Assembly: GCF_000230675.1 (NCBI RefSeq)
Contig: NZ_AGIK01000003.1
Span: 1-64,000 of the forward strand
Length of the DNA: 64,000 nucleotides
Direction of reading: 5' to 3'
DNA from: Synechococcus sp. WH 8016
Lineage (GTDB): Bacteria > Cyanobacteriota > Cyanobacteriia > PCC-6307 > Cyanobiaceae
The translations under genes were made by a program, and so were the position numbers. The first letter of the stretch is position 1, and each line of letters starts with the position of its first letter. Shown here in pieces: positions 34,600 to 44,744 of this stretch. Below the pieces are notes generated by a model that saw nothing but the letters and a program-made list of their open reading frames with translations, did not search any database and was not told the origin of the DNA.

Positions 34600-36276
34600 G
34601 TGCTCGAATTTGCCGTAAGTGCACCCTTTGATCCGGCATTCGACATCTCAAGCGGTATCGTTCCGGCCACTTTCCCGTGGTTGAGCCTTTCGATCCTGTT
34701 TCCCATCGTTGGGGCCTTCATTGTTCCCTTCGTGCCAGACGATGGAGATGGCAAACAGGTTCGCTGGTTTGCACTCGGAATTGCCCTCACCACCTTCCTC
34801 ATTACAGCGGCGGCCTATCTCACGGGATATGACCCCAGTTACAGCGGACTCCAACTATCGGAACGGGTGAGCTGGCTGCCCAATCTCGGGCTCACTTGGG
34901 CTGTTGGGGCCGACGGCCTCTCCATGCCGCTGATCCTGCTAACGAGCTTCATCACAGCCTTGGCGGTTTTGGCCGCCTGGCCCGTGACGTTTAAGCCCAA
35001 GCTGTTCTTCTTCCTGATCCTGGCGATGGATGGCGGACAAATTGCCGTCTTCGCTGTTCAAGACATGCTTCTGTTCTTCCTCGCCTGGGAACTGGAGCTC
35101 CTTCCGGTGTATCTCTTGCTGGCCATCTGGGGAGGGAAAAAACGTCAATACGCGGCCACCAAGTTCATTCTCTACACAGCTGGCAGCTCTCTGTTCATCC
35201 TCTTGGCAGCCCTTGCCATGGGCTTTTTTGGAGGGGGCGTGCCCAACTTTGAATACAGCGTTCTTGCCCAAAAGGGTTTCAGCACTGGATTTGAGTTGCT
35301 CTGTTATGCGGGGTTATTGATTGCCTTCGGGGTGAAATTACCGATTGTTCCCCTCCACACCTGGCTTCCTGATGCCCATGGTGAGGCCACGGCACCTGTT
35401 CACATGTTGCTGGCAGGCATTTTGCTCAAGATGGGGGGCTATGCCTTGATGCGCTTTAACGCCGAAATCCTTCCCGTCGCGCATGCCCAATTCGCGCCCC
35501 TCCTGGTGGTGCTGGGAGTCGTGAACATCATCTATGCGGCGCTCACCTCCTTCGCTCAACGCAATCTCAAACGCAAGATCGCTTACAGCTCCATCAGCCA
35601 TATGGGTTTCGTGCTCATCGGCATTGGCAGCTTCAGCGAGCTGGGGACAAGTGGAGCCATGCTCCAAATGATTAGTCATGGATTGATCGGCGCCAGTCTG
35701 TTCTTCCTCGTGGGTGCCACCTACGACCGCACTCACACACTTCAGTTGGATGAGATGGGGGGCATTGGCCAAAAAATGCGGATCATGTTTGCCCTGTGGA
35801 CTGTTTGCTGCCTCGCCTCCCTTGCCCTGCCTGGGATGAGCGGATTTGTGAGCGAACTGATGGTCTTCACAGGCTTTGCCACCGATGAGGCCTACACCCT
35901 CAGCTTCCGAATCGTGATTGATGGCCTGGCTGCCATCGGCGTGATCCTGACTCCGATCTATTTGCTGTCGATGTTGAGAGAGATCTTCTTTGGGAAAGAA
36001 AACAGAGAACTCGTTTCTCACTCCAATCTTGTGGACGCTGAGCCCAGGGAGGTTTACATCATCGGTTGCCTGCTCGTTCCAATCATTGGCATCGGGCTCT
36101 ATCCAAAGCTGATGACCGACAGCTACAGCAACACGATCTCAGCTCTTGTAAGGCGTGATGTTGACGCCATGGAGAGGGTCACACGACCCACAGCGCCTCT
36201 CATCCGCAGCAGTTCCCTTGTGCCAGCGCTCTTCTCGGCACCAAAACTGACACAAGCGTCCCAGCCCGTCTCGTAA
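34600..36276 (+). CDS. ndhD: NAD(P)H-quinone oxidoreductase subunit 4 (NdhD1)
   Basis: Proton-pumping membrane subunit of NDH-1L/M. 558 residues from GTG 34600, about 14 helices: [33 protein letters not shown] with the conserved Glu, [54 protein letters not shown] and [12 protein letters not shown]. This is the classic NdhD1/D2 pattern paired with NdhF1. The C-terminal 40 residues are polar and variable. A hairpin at 36302-36322 probably ends the transcript. Confidence 0.95.
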   Translation: MLEFAVSAPFDPAFDISSGIVPATFPWLSLSILFPIVGAFIVPFVPDDGDGKQVRWFALGIALTTFLITAAAYLTGYDPSYSGLQLSERVSWLPNLGLTWAVGADGLSMPLILLTSFITALAVLAAWPVTFKPKLFFFLILAMDGGQIAVFAVQDMLLFFLAWELELLPVYLLLAIWGGKKRQYAATKFILYTAGSSLFILLAALAMGFFGGGVPNFEYSVLAQKGFSTGFELLCYAGLLIAFGVKLPIVPLHTWLPDAHGEATAPVHMLLAGILLKMGGYALMRFNAEILPVAHAQFAPLLVVLGVVNIIYAALTSFAQRNLKRKIAYSSISHMGFVLIGIGSFSELGTSGAMLQMISHGLIGASLFFLVGATYDRTHTLQLDEMGGIGQKMRIMFALWTVCCLASLALPGMSGFVSELMVFTGFATDEAYTLSFRIVIDGLAAIGVILTPIYLLSMLREIFFGKENRELVSHSNLVDAEPREVYIIGCLLVPIIGIGLYPKLMTDSYSNTISALVRRDVDAMERVTRPTAPLIRSSSLVPALFSAPKLTQASQPVS

Positions 36277-36301
36277 AGATCTTCGTCCTTTCTCTGGAAA
36301 T

Positions 36302-36333
36302 GCGATTCAGAGTCTGAATCGCTCCTTAATTTT
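36302..36333 (+). terminator. Probable terminator of ndhD
   Basis: A 9 bp perfect stem, GCGATTCAG (36302-36310) and CTGAATCGC (36314-36322), with a 3 nt loop, followed by TCCTTAATTTT. The U tract is interrupted. It starts 25 nt after the ndhD stop. Confidence 0.5.
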
Positions 36334-36361
36334 CAGACGCCTGTCGCACACTCTGTTCGCC

Positions 36362-36751
36362 ATGCGTCAGATCAATTTCAGTTTAATTTTCATCTTCGGC
36401 CTCGGCACGGTGTTTTTCACCTTGGAGAACACCAGCCCCACCACGGTGAATGTTTTGCCATGGATGCACTACACCTTGCCTCTGGCCGCTCTGCTGCTCT
36501 TAGCAGCGGGGATCGGAGCTGCTGCTGCCTGGCTTTTTGCAAGCTGGAGCGGAATGCTCAATACGGTGGAGCGATTGGGCAAAGCCACTGAATTCGAAGC
36601 TCAGCAGGTTCGCATTCAAGAATTAGAAACCGACCTCGATCGCTACCGCTCAACGGTGCAGACCCAGTTAGGACTGCTGCCATCAGGCAACAGCGACTCG
36701 GCCTCAACCACAAACGCGAATCCCACCGTCGACATCGATTCCAATTCCTAA
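36362..36751 (+). CDS. LapA-domain (DUF1049) membrane protein
   Basis: 129 residues. Two membrane helices (about 5-20 and 37-60) with the LapA-type spacing and small loop PTTVNVLPW, then a coiled-coil helix (LGKATEFEAQQVRIQELETDL) and a Ser/Asn-rich tail. LapA-like proteins in enterobacteria help regulate lipopolysaccharide assembly; the cyanobacterial role is not known. It stands between ndhD and scpA on the plus strand with 61 nt to the latter. Confidence 0.75.
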   Translation: MRQINFSLIFIFGLGTVFFTLENTSPTTVNVLPWMHYTLPLAALLLLAAGIGAAAAWLFASWSGMLNTVERLGKATEFEAQQVRIQELETDLDRYRSTVQTQLGLLPSGNSDSASTTNANPTVDIDSNS

Positions 36752-36812
36752 AGAGGAAAGGCTTAACGGGAAGAAGGAAGCGAATCTCCTGTGGGGACTG
36801 GCGTCCCCCGGA

Positions 36813-37751
36813 TTGGGCCGATACCTTGCCATCAGATTGAGGTTGTTTTTGTCTGATGCTGGCCTGACCTCAAAAGCGGATGCCGGCGCCCGTCTTGCGA
36901 TCCGTCTTCTCCAGGATGCCGCCCAAAGCGGCACGCTTGATCCTTGGGATGTCGACGTCATCTCAGTGGTAGACGGATTTTTAGATCAACTCAGACAACG
37001 CATCGACATTCCCCGACAGGTTGCTGCTCAGCTGGGCCAACAGGGAGGAAGCTACGAACGTGATTTGGCAGAAAGCAGCGAAGCCTTTCTTGCTGCTTCC
37101 GTGCTGGTGGGGCTCAAGGCGGAGGTGCTTGAAGCCAGCACCCTCCCACCAGACCCGGTTGTGGAAGACGCCTTTGACCCCGACTTCATGGAACAGGGTT
37201 GGCTGGATCCCCGCTTCAATTTGCCGCGCCATCCTGAACGCCACCTCTTAAGACGCCCTGTGGCTCCACCTCCCCTGAGGAGGCCGGTCACGCTTGGGGA
37301 ACTGATCGAACAACTAGAGACCATTGCCGAGCAACTAGAGACAGACGAACTGGACATGCGCCGGCGTCAGCGCCAGAAGCGCTTTAGCAATCGAGAGGCG
37401 ATTGCCCAGGTCGCAGCCTTGGCCCATCGGGAAAAACTTCCTGAAACCACTGCCGCCTTGGGAGTTTTCTTGAAAGAATGGGAGCAGGCCTTGCACTGGG
37501 TTGATTTTGAGCTTCTTGTCAGCCGTTGGGCAGAGGCGGCGGCTCCCGACCTCGACACAGACCGCGTTGGAGTGTTCTGGGCCCTTTTGTTTCTGTCTTC
37601 TCAGAGTCAGGTCGAGCTAGAGCAAGTGGGCTCGCTGCACGCACCCATTCGTTTAAAGCGTCTGCTCCTTGCCGGCGAAATCACTCAGTTGCCGATCACC
37701 AGTCTGGAAGTGCCAGATATCACGCCGACCTTGCCTGCGATTGCCGCCTAA
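36813..37751 (+). CDS. scpA: Segregation and condensation protein A (ScpA)
   Basis: Kleisin subunit that bridges the SMC dimer in chromosome condensation. 312 residues from TTG 36813; the true start may lie a few codons later, before the conserved AGARLAIRLLQDAAQSGTLD segment. DPWDVDVISVVDGFLDQLRQ is the kleisin N-terminal signature, and the C-terminal winged helix follows FWALLFLSSQSQVELEQ. The middle is charged and variable. The partner ScpB and SMC are not in the window. Confidence 0.88.
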   Translation: MGRYLAIRLRLFLSDAGLTSKADAGARLAIRLLQDAAQSGTLDPWDVDVISVVDGFLDQLRQRIDIPRQVAAQLGQQGGSYERDLAESSEAFLAASVLVGLKAEVLEASTLPPDPVVEDAFDPDFMEQGWLDPRFNLPRHPERHLLRRPVAPPPLRRPVTLGELIEQLETIAEQLETDELDMRRRQRQKRFSNREAIAQVAALAHREKLPETTAALGVFLKEWEQALHWVDFELLVSRWAEAAAPDLDTDRVGVFWALLFLSSQSQVELEQVGSLHAPIRLKRLLLAGEITQLPITSLEVPDITPTLPAIAA

Positions 37752-37796
37752 TCACCCTCTTATGTTGATGACTACGTTTTCAAGCTTGGTACGTCA

Positions 37797-38972
37797 ATGA
37801 AGGCCATGATCCTGGCCGCAGGCAAGGGAACCCGGGTGCAGCCGATCACGCATGTGATCCCGAAACCCATGATTCCGATCCTGCAGAAACCGGTGATGGA
37901 GTTCCTGCTGGAGCTGCTCAAAGAGCATGGTTTCACTGAGGTCATGGTCAACGTGTCTCATTTGGCCGAGGAAATCGAAAACTATTTCCGAGATGGTCAG
38001 CGTTTTGGTGTCGAAATCGCTTACAGCTTCGAGGGAAGCATTCAGGACGGCGAATTGATCGGAGACGCCCTGGGTTCTGCGGGCGGTCTCAAAAAAATCC
38101 AAGATTTTCAGACCTTTTTTGACGACACCTTTGTGGTGTTGTGTGGTGATGCCCTCATCGACCTCGACCTCACCGAGGCCGTCAGACGTCACCGCGCCAA
38201 AGGCGCACTGGCCAGTCTTGTCACCAAAACGGTCCCCAAAGACCAGGTGAGCAGCTATGGCGTTGTGGTGAGTGATGACGATGGCAAAATCCAAGCCTTT
38301 CAAGAGAAACCCAGTGTTGAGGAAGCGTTAAGCGACACGATCAACACCGGCATCTATCTCTTCGAGCCTGAGATTTTCGAGCACATTCCCTCCGGAAAAT
38401 CCTTCGACATCGGGGCCGATCTCTTTCCCACTTTGGTGAAGCAAGGAGCTCCGTTTTATGCCCTCCCCATGGATTTTGAATGGGTCGACATCGGCAAAGT
38501 GCCTGATTACTGGCAAGCCATTCGCAGCGTTCTCCAAGGAGAAGTTCGTCAAGTTGGCGTTCCTGGGAAAGAGGTCAAGCCTGGTGTGTTTACGGGCCTG
38601 AATGTGGCGGCCAATTGGGACAAAATCAACGTTGAAGGCCCGGTCTATGTCGGCGGAATGACCAAAATTGAGGATGGTGCCACCTTGATCGGTCCCACGA
38701 TGATTGGACCAAGCTGCTACATCTGCGAAGGTGCAACCATCGATAACTCGATCATTTTTGATTACTCAAGGATCGGGGCGGGCGTTCAATTGGTGGAAAA
38801 ACTCGTGTTTGGCCGCTATTGCGTTGACAAGGAAGGCGATCACATCGATCTCCAGGAAGCTTCACTCGATTGGTTGATTACGGATGCCCGTCGCCAGGAT
38901 TTGGTGGAGCCCTCTCCTCAACAGAAAGCGATGGCAGAACTCCTGGGCACCGATCTCACCCAGGCAAGCTGA
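37797..38972 (+). CDS. Sugar-1-phosphate nucleotidyltransferase with left-handed beta-helix tail
   Basis: Activates a hexose-1-phosphate to an NDP-sugar. 391 residues: N-terminal MKAMILAAGKGTRVQP with the GxGTR loop, KPMIPILQKPVMEFLLE, LCGDALIDLDL (metal-binding Asp), FQEKP and NTGIYLFEPE, then hexapeptide repeats from about 270 (VYVGGMTKIEDGATLIGPTM, with ICEGATIDNSIIFDYSRIG) forming a left-handed beta helix. Donor and sugar could be GDP-mannose or dTDP/UDP-glucose; the family name does not decide. The 3' end overlaps metF by 17 bp. Confidence 0.85.
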   Translation: MKAMILAAGKGTRVQPITHVIPKPMIPILQKPVMEFLLELLKEHGFTEVMVNVSHLAEEIENYFRDGQRFGVEIAYSFEGSIQDGELIGDALGSAGGLKKIQDFQTFFDDTFVVLCGDALIDLDLTEAVRRHRAKGALASLVTKTVPKDQVSSYGVVVSDDDGKIQAFQEKPSVEEALSDTINTGIYLFEPEIFEHIPSGKSFDIGADLFPTLVKQGAPFYALPMDFEWVDIGKVPDYWQAIRSVLQGEVRQVGVPGKEVKPGVFTGLNVAANWDKINVEGPVYVGGMTKIEDGATLIGPTMIGPSCYICEGATIDNSIIFDYSRIGAGVQLVEKLVFGRYCVDKEGDHIDLQEASLDWLITDARRQDLVEPSPQQKAMAELLGTDLTQAS

Positions 38973-39846
38973 CGGCAGCCTGTTTCAAAATCGCTGGGAT
39001 GCGTTCTTCCGCTTTGATCGCCATCAGATGAACGCCTTGAGCCACTCCTAGGTATCGCTGAACCTGTTCAGCAGCAATTTGAATGCCTTCTGCCGCCGGG
39101 TCCGCCGCGGCCTCCAAGCGGGCGATCAGACTGTCGGGAATACAAGCACCAGGCACCATCCGATTGATAAACGCTGCATTGCGCGCCGACTTCAACAAGA
39201 ACACACCCGCTAGCACTGGAAGCTCCATGGGCTCTGCGATCTCACGGCAAAACCGTTCCAACACAGCAGCATCCATCACCATCTGCGTCTGAACAAAACG
39301 CGCTCCTGCGGCTTTTTTTCGCTCCATCCGTCGCACCAAGCCTGACCAACTTGCACATTGGGGATCTGCCGCCGCTCCAGCGAAGATGTCGGTAGGACCA
39401 TCGGCAAGCTCACCCTTAACCGGATCATCTCCGCGATTGAAGGCCGTGACCTGCTGCAGCAAGCGCACAGATTCCAGTTCATTCACGGGACGGGCCTTGG
39501 GCTGATCACCAGCACGAACAGGATCCCCGGTGAGGCAAAGAAGATTACGGATCCCCAGCGCATGGGCACCCAACAGATCCGCTTGAATCGCAATGCGATT
39601 GCGATCGCGACAGGCCATCTGCAGCACGGGCTCGATGCCTTTGTCCAGAAGGAGGCGAGCCACAGCAAGACTGCTCATCCGCATGACGGCACGACTGCCA
39701 TCCGTGACATTGACAGCATGAACAAACCCCTTGAGGGCCCTTGCCATCTCGAGAGCATGGGATGGGTCTCCACCTCGTGGAGGCATCACTTCAGCCGTAA
39801 TGGTGACGGCTCCAGCCTCGAGGCTGCTTTGCAGCGCTGAACGCAA
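38956..39846 (-). CDS. metF: Methylenetetrahydrofolate reductase
   Basis: Reduces 5,10-methylene-THF to 5-methyl-THF for methionine synthesis. 296 residues from TTG 39846: EVMPPRGGDPSHALEMA with the catalytic Glu, VNVTDGSRAVMRMSSLA, HALGIRNLLCLTGDPV, ARFVQTQMVMDAAVLERF and LPVLAGVFLLKSARNAAF. It is the short TIM-barrel type without a regulatory domain. The TTG start is the only one upstream of the active-site Glu that I can place; conserved residues begin soon after. Confidence 0.92.
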   Translation of the reverse strand: MRSALQSSLEAGAVTITAEVMPPRGGDPSHALEMARALKGFVHAVNVTDGSRAVMRMSSLAVARLLLDKGIEPVLQMACRDRNRIAIQADLLGAHALGIRNLLCLTGDPVRAGDQPKARPVNELESVRLLQQVTAFNRGDDPVKGELADGPTDIFAGAAADPQCASWSGLVRRMERKKAAGARFVQTQMVMDAAVLERFCREIAEPMELPVLAGVFLLKSARNAAFINRMVPGACIPDSLIARLEAAADPAAEGIQIAAEQVQRYLGVAQGVHLMAIKAEERIPAILKQAAVSLPG

Positions 39847-39954
39847 ACGAATGATCGCTACTGAAAACCACTATGGAAGATCAGGTTCTCCATACCTGCT
39901 TAAGATGCAAACCATGGTCCAAGAAGAATGGCCATCGGTGAGGAGCCCTGTTCA

Positions 39955-40206
39955 ATGACTGTTTCCCTCTCCAGCCGTGAAATAGAGATCATCGAACTGG
40001 TAGCCGAGGGGCTGACCAATCAAGAGATCGCTGAACGACTGACGATCAGCAAGCGTACGGTCGACAATCACGTGAGCAATGTGTTCACAAAAACCGGCTC
40101 AAAAAATCGCGTGGCTTTGTTGAACTGGGCGATGGATCACGGAAAAATTTGCCGAGATGGCTTCAATTGCTGCACCCTTCCCCCTGATGCCTCCGACGCG
40201 TCCTGA
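39955..40206 (+). CDS. HTH-only LuxR/GerE-type regulator
   Basis: 83 residues from ATG 39955, consisting almost only of a GerE helix-turn-helix (5-65: SSREIEIIELVAEGLTNQEI, with SKRTVDNHVSNVFTKTGS). There is no receiver domain. A short tail with two adjacent Cys (FNCCTLPPD) plus a Cys in KICRDG follows. Its size and layout resemble PedR, the cyanobacterial small LuxR-type regulator that senses photosynthetic electron flow, but I cannot confirm orthology. The last 44 nt overlap the convergent 61-residue ORF. Confidence 0.85.
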   Translation: MTVSLSSREIEIIELVAEGLTNQEIAERLTISKRTVDNHVSNVFTKTGSKNRVALLNWAMDHGKICRDGFNCCTLPPDASDAS

Positions 40207-40348
40207 TCGGAAGAGGGACAGGGATTGGGATATCCGTTAAGGAGCAGCTCGCCAAAGAAAGTCCAAACAAACTGGCATAAGCGAGGCAGGCTTCACGATC
40301 CAATCCTGTGAAACGCAGGATCCCATCAGAGTCATATAGACCGAGCAT
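40163..40348 (-). CDS. Small hypothetical protein
   Basis: 61 residues from ATG 40348: GLYDSDGILRFTGLDREACLAYAS... then a Pro/Arg-rich tail. The N-terminal half looks like a compact structured unit (beta-hairpin LYDSDGILRF followed by a helix EACLAYASLFGL), which favours a real gene over a shadow frame. Its coding end overlaps the HTH regulator by 44 nt. No family name can be given. A longer frame from 40393 exists but the added residues look like leader. Confidence 0.5.
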   Translation of the reverse strand: MLGLYDSDGILRFTGLDREACLAYASLFGLSLASCSLTDIPIPVPLPIRTRRRHQGEGCSN

Positions 40349-40401
40349 GCCGTCTCCCCTTGCGAACCATGCTCCAAATCTAAAGGAAATCAAAAGAATT
40401 T

Positions 40402-40905
40402 TTAGGTTTTCAGCCGATATTCGTCAATCCAATCCTGAGGCCAGGTAGCAAAAGGCTGATAAGCCAGTGCTGCATTGCTCCAGCGCGGATCCCCTGTGAT
40501 CTCAACACCACACCAGTCGGGGATCGTTAAGGGGCTATCGGGGGCCTCAAGCTCAACCTCAGCAAGAATTAACGGTGAATTGCTGCCTTCAAAGCAATCA
40601 ACGACCCAATCCCCCCCTCCCTGCTGAAGGGAATAGCGCGTTTTCGTGACGCGATGGGGCGCAAGTGCCCAAAGCTCTTCCGCATCCGTTGCGGGAATGT
40701 CGTACTCGAATTCATGGCGAGCAATCCCGGCAGCAGGGGCCTTCAAGGTCAGCCATGCCTTGCCATCGGCGCGCAACCGCATGCGAACGGTGAATCCATC
40801 GGGCGAGGCGGACAGATACCCCTGTCGCAGCGCTTGGGGGGGACCCGCCACAAGACGCCATCCGGGATGGGTCACCAGGAATCGCCGTTCAATCTCCAGG
40901 GCCAT
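40402..40905 (-). CDS. CYTH-domain protein (triphosphate tunnel enzyme)
   Basis: 167 residues from ATG 40905. CYTH/TTM enzymes hydrolyse triphosphate substrates inside an eight-strand beta tunnel. Seen: EIERRFLV at 4-11 (the ExExK signature with Arg in place of the usual Lys), RQGYLS, VRMRLRADGKAWLTLK, EFEYDIPATDAEELW, TKTRYSL, WVVDCFEG and LAEVELEAPD. The start lies 1 nt after the nadK stop, so they are co-transcribed. The Lys-to-Arg change may be conservative. The substrate (polyphosphate, tripolyphosphate or ATP) is unknown. Confidence 0.88.
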   Translation of the reverse strand: MALEIERRFLVTHPGWRLVAGPPQALRQGYLSASPDGFTVRMRLRADGKAWLTLKAPAAGIARHEFEYDIPATDAEELWALAPHRVTKTRYSLQQGGGDWVVDCFEGSNSPLILAEVELEAPDSPLTIPDWCGVEITGDPRWSNAALAYQPFATWPQDWIDEYRLKT

Positions 40906-40906
40906 C

Positions 40907-41860
40907 TCAGTTTGAGGAGGGAGCACTATCCAGCAAACTTCCCGCCCAGTGAAGTTTGCGTGACAACGTTCGGTAATAGGACGGACTTTGATCCAGCTGG
41001 ACCATCAACGCGTGATGGGCAGCCTGCTGAATCACGCAGCATTCACCTGGGCCAAAAACCTCTCCAGCCGCCCCATCTTTCCAAAGTTTCACCTGACGAC
41101 TGGCATCACCCAGAGGCCAAATCACAACCCTGGAGCGAGGAGGCAGCACCACGGTGCGACTTGACAAACTCATCGGACAAATCGGACTGACAACAATCGC
41201 ATCGATCCCTGGATGCAAAATCGGGCCACCAGCAGCCATCGCATAACCCGTTGATCCCGTAGGCGAGGCCAAAATCAAGCCATCTCCTCGAACTTGATCC
41301 ACAACCTCTCCATCGATCTCCATTTCAAGAATGCAGGTTGGAGACAAATCTTCGTGATAGGGCTTGAGGTAGAGGTCATTCAGTGCCCAGTGAATCTCCT
41401 GATCGTCAGGAAGACCATCGTCTGCTCCAGAGGTCTCCTCATCCTCAGAACCATGCAGATCCCCCATGCGCTGGATCACCGCCTGCAACATCATGCGCCG
41501 CTCCAAGGCAAAACGATCCTCCAGCACGCGCTCCCAGAGCCCTTCACTCCGAAGCAAACCGGGATCATGCGTGAGAAAGCCAAGATGGCCTCCTACGTTG
41601 AAACTCAAAATCGGGACATCCAGAACGGCGAGATGTCGGGCAGCACCGAGCACGGTTCCGTCACCACCAAGCACCACCGCCAAATCCGGTAGCCGAGGCT
41701 CAGAGGCCAGCAAACCGGGGAACGGGTCTGCCGTCAGGCCACTCATCGCCAAGACGCAGGTCACGCCAATCGTCTCAAGCTCATCGGCGCAACGACGCGC
41801 CTCTTTGAGCGCCAGTGGGCTATCTGCGCGATAAATCAGCCAGACCCGTTGAAGGCGCAT
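40907..41860 (-). CDS. nadK: NAD kinase
   Basis: Phosphorylates NAD to NADP, the electron acceptor of photosynthesis. 317 residues: [13 protein letters not shown] (65-77) with the catalytic [30 protein letters not shown] with the NAD-binding [24 protein letters not shown], and [15 protein letters not shown]. Placed directly after ndhE (15 nt) and before the CYTH gene (1 nt) on the minus strand, so NADP supply is linked with NDH-1 subunits. Cyanobacteria often carry two NAD kinases; which one this is cannot be said. Confidence 0.95.
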   Translation of the reverse strand: MRLQRVWLIYRADSPLALKEARRCADELETIGVTCVLAMSGLTADPFPGLLASEPRLPDLAVVLGGDGTVLGAARHLAVLDVPILSFNVGGHLGFLTHDPGLLRSEGLWERVLEDRFALERRMMLQAVIQRMGDLHGSEDEETSGADDGLPDDQEIHWALNDLYLKPYHEDLSPTCILEMEIDGEVVDQVRGDGLILASPTGSTGYAMAAGGPILHPGIDAIVVSPICPMSLSSRTVVLPPRSRVVIWPLGDASRQVKLWKDGAAGEVFGPGECCVIQQAAHHALMVQLDQSPSYYRTLSRKLHWAGSLLDSAPSSN

Positions 41861-41875
41861 AACAGCGTGACGTCT

Positions 41876-42208
41876 TTACCAGCGCAAAAGATTGAAGCGC
41901 TCCATGTCCACAGTGACTCTGTTCCTGTACAGCGACAACAAGATCGCCAAACCGACAGCAGCCTCAGCTGCAGCAACGGTGATCACAAACACTGAGAACA
42001 CCTGGCCACGAATCAGTTGGCCATCGACGTAGGAAGAAAAGGCCATCAGGTTGATGTTCACTGCATTGAGCATCAACTCAATGCTCATCAACACGCGAAC
42101 AGCATTTCGGCTGTTAATAAGACCCCAGACTCCCGTACAAAACAGGACTGCTGCCAAGAGCAGATAGGCTTGGAGAGGAACAGAACCAGAAAGCAGCTCA
42201 GAGAGCAT
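41876..42208 (-). CDS. ndhE: NAD(P)H-quinone oxidoreductase subunit 4L
   Basis: Small membrane-arm subunit (NuoK homologue) of NDH-1. 110 residues and three helices: [19 protein letters not shown], then [17 protein letters not shown] with the conserved membrane Glu, and [20 protein letters not shown] with the second Glu. ATG 42208 and GTG 42211 are adjacent alternatives. It is the last of the ndhA-I-G-E run. Confidence 0.95.
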   Translation of the reverse strand: MLSELLSGSVPLQAYLLLAAVLFCTGVWGLINSRNAVRVLMSIELMLNAVNINLMAFSSYVDGQLIRGQVFSVFVITVAAAEAAVGLAILLSLYRNRVTVDMERFNLLRW

Positions 42209-42228
42209 CACAAGAAAGGAGAAAGAGT

Positions 42229-42828
42229 TCAGGCACGAGGCTGGTCGGTCAATAAAGGAGTGCGAGCCTTTTCTATTAGGCCCTGATCGACCTCTTCGCC
42301 AGTGACAGGATCTACAGATTGAACGTCACGACGGGCCAGAACAATGGCCCCAATCATGGCCATCAACAATAAAACAGATGCCAACTCAAAAGGCAGCAAG
42401 TAGTCGGTGAACAGATGTTCACCGATGCGAACGGTGGCATCCTCTCCAAGCGGCATTGGGCCCTTGGCCCAGGGCGTGGTGACCACAACACGGGTCAAGA
42501 GTGCAAACAGGCCAACACACACACCACCCGAGAGAAGACGGCGTATGGGGAGTCCGGGGATCGGAGCCAGATCCTCCTTTTTGTTCACCAGCATGATCGC
42601 GAACAGGATCAAAACGTTGACGGCACCCACATACACCAGGACCTGGGCCGCCGCCACAAAACTGGCGTTAAGCAGGAGGTAGAGACCTGCCACTGCCAAA
42701 AACACACCGCCTAGGAGGAAGGCTGAATAGACAATGTTGCTCAAGAGCACCACGCCGAGGGCTCCCAGGACGATGACGGCACTCAGAGCCAAAAAACAAA
42801 TGAGCTGCGTTGACGCGGCGATCGTCAT
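42229..42828 (-). CDS. ndhG: NAD(P)H-quinone oxidoreductase subunit 6
   Basis: Membrane subunit (NuoJ homologue) of NDH-1. 199 residues and five helices: [40 protein letters not shown] with the conserved pi-bulge region, and [20 protein letters not shown]. The C-terminal tail is hydrophilic ([17 protein letters not shown]). ATG 42828 overlaps the ndhI stop (ATGA). Confidence 0.95.
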   Translation of the reverse strand: MTIAASTQLICFLALSAVIVLGALGVVLLSNIVYSAFLLGGVFLAVAGLYLLLNASFVAAAQVLVYVGAVNVLILFAIMLVNKKEDLAPIPGLPIRRLLSGGVCVGLFALLTRVVVTTPWAKGPMPLGEDATVRIGEHLFTDYLLPFELASVLLLMAMIGAIVLARRDVQSVDPVTGEEVDQGLIEKARTPLLTDQPRA

Positions 42829-43484
42829 CCTGCGCTCTCCTCCTCGTTGGAAGCTGAAGAAGATGATTCTCTCCCATCCTCGGCAGCCTTCCTGGATCCA
42901 GCGGCCTTGAGCTCCTCAAGGATTTGCTCAGGAAGCTTGCCCGCTCGGGAGCGATCAGGAGAAACGCCATGGGGCTGAACTTCCCCAGCGGGCAAATACA
43001 CCAGTTCCCGCAACGGCTGGACCGATGGATCTGTCGTCACACTGGTTGGCAGGCGACCTAAGGCAACGTTGTCGTAATTCAGGCTATGGCGATCGAAGGC
43101 TGCCAATTCATATTCTTCGGTCATCGACAAGCAATTGGTGGGGCAGTACTCCACGCAGTTGCCGCAAAAAATACAAACCCCAAAATCAATCGAATAATTG
43201 CGTAGCTCTTTTTTCTTCGTCTCCTTGTTCATCACCCAATCCACCACGGGAAGATTGATGGGACAGACGCGCACACACACCTCACAGGCGATGCACTTGT
43301 CGAATTCGTAATGAATCCGTCCTCGATACCGCTCCGACGGGATCAGCTTCTCGTAGGGGTACTGCACCGTGACCGGACGGCGCTTCATGTGGTCGAAGGT
43401 GACCGACAGGCCTTGCGTGAGATTACGGGCCGCATCCACTGCATCCCTGGTGTAATCACCAACCTGTTTAAGGAAGCCGAACAT
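42825..43484 (-). CDS. ndhI: NAD(P)H-quinone oxidoreductase subunit I
   Basis: Iron-sulfur subunit that carries electrons from ferredoxin toward plastoquinone. 219 residues with two 4Fe-4S sites: Cys64/67/70/74 ([12 protein letters not shown]) and Cys104/107/110/114 ([12 protein letters not shown]). N-terminal amphipathic helix, then [21 protein letters not shown] low-complexity Ser/Glu tail (about 205-219) extends beyond the plant length. Between ndhA and ndhG in the operon. Confidence 0.97.
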   Translation of the reverse strand: MFGFLKQVGDYTRDAVDAARNLTQGLSVTFDHMKRRPVTVQYPYEKLIPSERYRGRIHYEFDKCIACEVCVRVCPINLPVVDWVMNKETKKKELRNYSIDFGVCIFCGNCVEYCPTNCLSMTEEYELAAFDRHSLNYDNVALGRLPTSVTTDPSVQPLRELVYLPAGEVQPHGVSPDRSRAGKLPEQILEELKAAGSRKAAEDGRESSSSASNEEESAG

Positions 43485-43565
43485 GGTTTGGAATCGGGGA
43501 AGGGAACGATCGAGGAATCAAAACCCGGCTTTCATGATGCCGCCGGGGGAGGGGAAGTGACGAGA

Positions 43566-44720
43566 TCAGCCGCCAAAAGCAACCGGAAAGGCCAGCTTGA
43601 GGGCTGCTGTGACCAGGAGGTTGACCAGGGCCAAAGGCAACAGGAATTTCCAGCCAAGATCCAACAGCTGATCGATCCTGACCCGTGGAGTGGTCCAACG
43701 CAAAAGAATCGCGATGAAGACCAACAGATAGGCCTTCAAAACCGTCATCACAATGCCCACGGTGCCTGTGATCAACTGCACCAAAGGCGCATCAATCGGC
43801 TGGTTTAACCAAGAAGCCAGCCATTCAACGGGGATCGGGAAGCCCCAACCACCTAGATAGAGGATGGAAACAAGGAGAGCAGAGAGAACCAGATTGATGT
43901 AACTGCCCAGGTAGAAGAGGGCAAATTTCATCCCTGAGTATTCGGTCTGATAGCCAGCAACTAGCTCTTCCTCAGCTTCTGGGAGGTCAAAAGGCAGACG
44001 CTCACACTCCGCAAGCGCACAAATCCAGAAAATCAGGAAGCCAACCGGCTGACGCCAGATGTTCCAACTCAGAACACCAGCCCCCGTTTGTTGGTTAACG
44101 ATATCGACAGTGCTTAAGGAGTTGCTCATCATCACGACGGCCAGGACGGCCAACGCGAGCGGAATCTCATAACTGATCGATTGGGCTGCCGCACGAAGAC
44201 CTCCCAACAACGAATATTTATTGTTTGAGGCGTAGCCACTCATCAGAAGACCAATGGGCTGAACGCTGCTCAGCGAGATCCAAAGGAAAATGCCAACGCC
44301 CACATCGCTGATCAACAGGTTCTGACCGAAGGGCACGATCAACCAAGACAAAATGACCGGCACCACCACCAGCACAGGGCCGAGGGTGAAAAGAATGCTG
44401 TCCGCTCGGTCCGGAATGATGTCTTCCTTGACGAGCAGCTTGAGCCCATCGGCAAGAGGCTGAAGAACACCGAGGGCTCCGGCGTACTCAGGCCCAACCC
44501 TTTGCTGCACGGCTGCAGAAATCTTTCGTTCCAGCCACACCGTGACCAGAACACCCACAACAGCGGCCACAAGGACCAGCAACATCGGGAAGGGAAGCCA
44601 GAGCATGCGAGCAGCCTGGGCCGAGAGCCCAAACCCCTCCAGGGCCTGACTAAAGCTCTGCTCAAGGTCAAGACCCGGGCTCACCAGAGCCGGCGCGGTG
44701 GTGGCGAGGGAAGTCACCAT
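43566..44720 (-). CDS. ndhA: NAD(P)H-quinone oxidoreductase subunit 1
   Basis: Membrane subunit (NuoH homologue) forming the quinone-binding interface of NDH-1. 384 residues with eight helices: [57 protein letters not shown] with the acidic loop, and [14 protein letters not shown]. The N-terminal 40 residues are more variable. First gene of the ndhA-I-G-E cluster and 24 nt after the gltA stop, so gltA may be in the same transcript. Confidence 0.97.
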   Translation of the reverse strand: MVTSLATTAPALVSPGLDLEQSFSQALEGFGLSAQAARMLWLPFPMLLVLVAAVVGVLVTVWLERKISAAVQQRVGPEYAGALGVLQPLADGLKLLVKEDIIPDRADSILFTLGPVLVVVPVILSWLIVPFGQNLLISDVGVGIFLWISLSSVQPIGLLMSGYASNNKYSLLGGLRAAAQSISYEIPLALAVLAVVMMSNSLSTVDIVNQQTGAGVLSWNIWRQPVGFLIFWICALAECERLPFDLPEAEEELVAGYQTEYSGMKFALFYLGSYINLVLSALLVSILYLGGWGFPIPVEWLASWLNQPIDAPLVQLITGTVGIVMTVLKAYLLVFIAILLRWTTPRVRIDQLLDLGWKFLLPLALVNLLVTAALKLAFPVAFGG

Positions 44721-44744
44721 GGTCAGAGAACAGATTGATGCAAC

